From: Gymnogyps californianus
Taxonomy: Eukaryota > Chordata > Aves > Accipitriformes > Cathartidae
DNA: 64,000 nt
NCBI RefSeq assembly: GCF_018139145.2
Contig: NC_059476.1
Coordinates: 15,245,001 to 15,309,000 of the forward strand
Reading direction: 5' to 3'
Shown: one piece after another, positions 63,734-64,000 of the stretch
Position numbering within the stretch: position 1 is the first letter of the stretch
How the letters are laid out: the number at the start of each line of letters is the position of its first letter
Notes under the pieces: model-generated
Seen by the model: the letters and a program-made list of their open reading frames with translations, nothing else
What the model was told of the DNA's origin: nothing
Databases searched by the model: none
Made by a program: the position numbers and the translations under genes

Positions 63734-64000
63734 TTAACTGGTGACGTAGTGTTTCGCCGATGGCTGGCCATAGACCCTATAGAAATCCTGCCGCCCATGC
63801 TGCTGGGATGCGTCAATCCATTCCCTCACGGCAAGTCCCGGGAGCGACTGGGGGACGGCGGGGGCAGGCGGCAGCGGGTGGGAGTACTCCTGCGAGGAGA
63901 CCGTCCAGGGGAAGTGCCCCGACCGCGGGTAGGGCTGGTGCCCACTGTGGTTGGACACGGAGGAACAGTAACAGTTATCCACGGAGCAGACGAGGATTTT
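63734..64000 (-). CDS. TRIM8: TRIM8 last exon, C-terminal 88 codons (partial, cut by window edge)
   Basis: Reading the minus strand from the window edge gives KILVCSVDNCYCSS, then HQPYPRSGHFPWTV, QEYSHPLPP and the end YRVYGQPSAKHYVTS, closed by TAA at 63,736-63,734. This is the TRIM8 C-terminus; human TRIM8 ends almost identically as I recall. TRIM8 is a RING/B-box/coiled-coil E3 ubiquitin ligase (about 550 residues in human) found largely in nuclear bodies, acting on SOCS1, PIAS3, p53 and NF-kB pathways. Its RING, B-boxes and coiled coil lie outside the window. The C-terminal part visible here is rich in proline, serine and tyrosine and is needed for nuclear localisation in the family member as I recall. 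TRIM8 is convergent with ARL3, as in human. Confidence 0.93.
   Translation of the reverse strand, partial: KILVCSVDNCYCSSVSNHSGHQPYPRSGHFPWTVSSQEYSHPLPPAPAVPQSLPGLAVREWIDASQQHGRQDFYRVYGQPSAKHYVTS

Overview
The window is nuclear DNA from a bird, probably one outside the chicken/duck lineage. Three things point this way: spliced vertebrate genes with GT-AG introns, avian CR1 retrotransposons (one nearly intact 3' end, several older ones), and a solo LTR of a type I recall as common in Neoaves. No mammalian L1 or Alu was seen. The gene order WBP1L - SFXN2 - ARL3 - TRIM8 matches the human 10q24.32 block, read here in inverted orientation.

Layout. Positions 1-13,617 are the 5' part of WBP1L intron 1 (minus strand). 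WBP1L exon 1 is at 13,618-13,704, with a CCAAT/GC-box/YY1-type promoter up to about 13,965. After a 3.2 kb spacer comes SFXN2 on the minus strand: 3' UTR from about 17.2 kb, then eleven coding exons between 18,084 and 23,016. SFXN2 and ARL3 share a CpG-rich head-to-head promoter at about 24.06-24.39 kb, with GC-rich tandem repeats on both sides. ARL3 runs on the plus strand from 24,394 to 51,667 in six coding exons; the first contributes only the ATG. Its introns hold most of the mobile elements. About 10.5 kb of intergenic DNA follows, with several AT-rich islands that may be conserved regulatory elements. The window ends in the 3' UTR and last 88 codons of TRIM8 (minus strand).

The genes are linked by conserved neighbourhood rather than one pathway. 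ARL3 is a ciliary small GTPase, SFXN2 a mitochondrial carrier-like membrane protein, WBP1L a WW-domain-binding membrane protein and TRIM8 an E3 ubiquitin ligase. ARL3 and SFXN2 probably share regulatory DNA. An RFX X-box-like site lies just upstream of the ARL3 start codon, which fits its ciliary role.

ARL3 reads through as a complete 182-residue protein. SFXN2 would give exactly 322 residues except for one missing base in a C run at the start of coding exon 5. I found no sign of a novel multi-gene system. The points most worth checking are the SFXN2 single-base gap, the X-box, a perfect CpG-rich palindrome in ARL3 intron 1, a (GGGGCC)4 tract beside the ARL3 start, and the nested CR1 elements.
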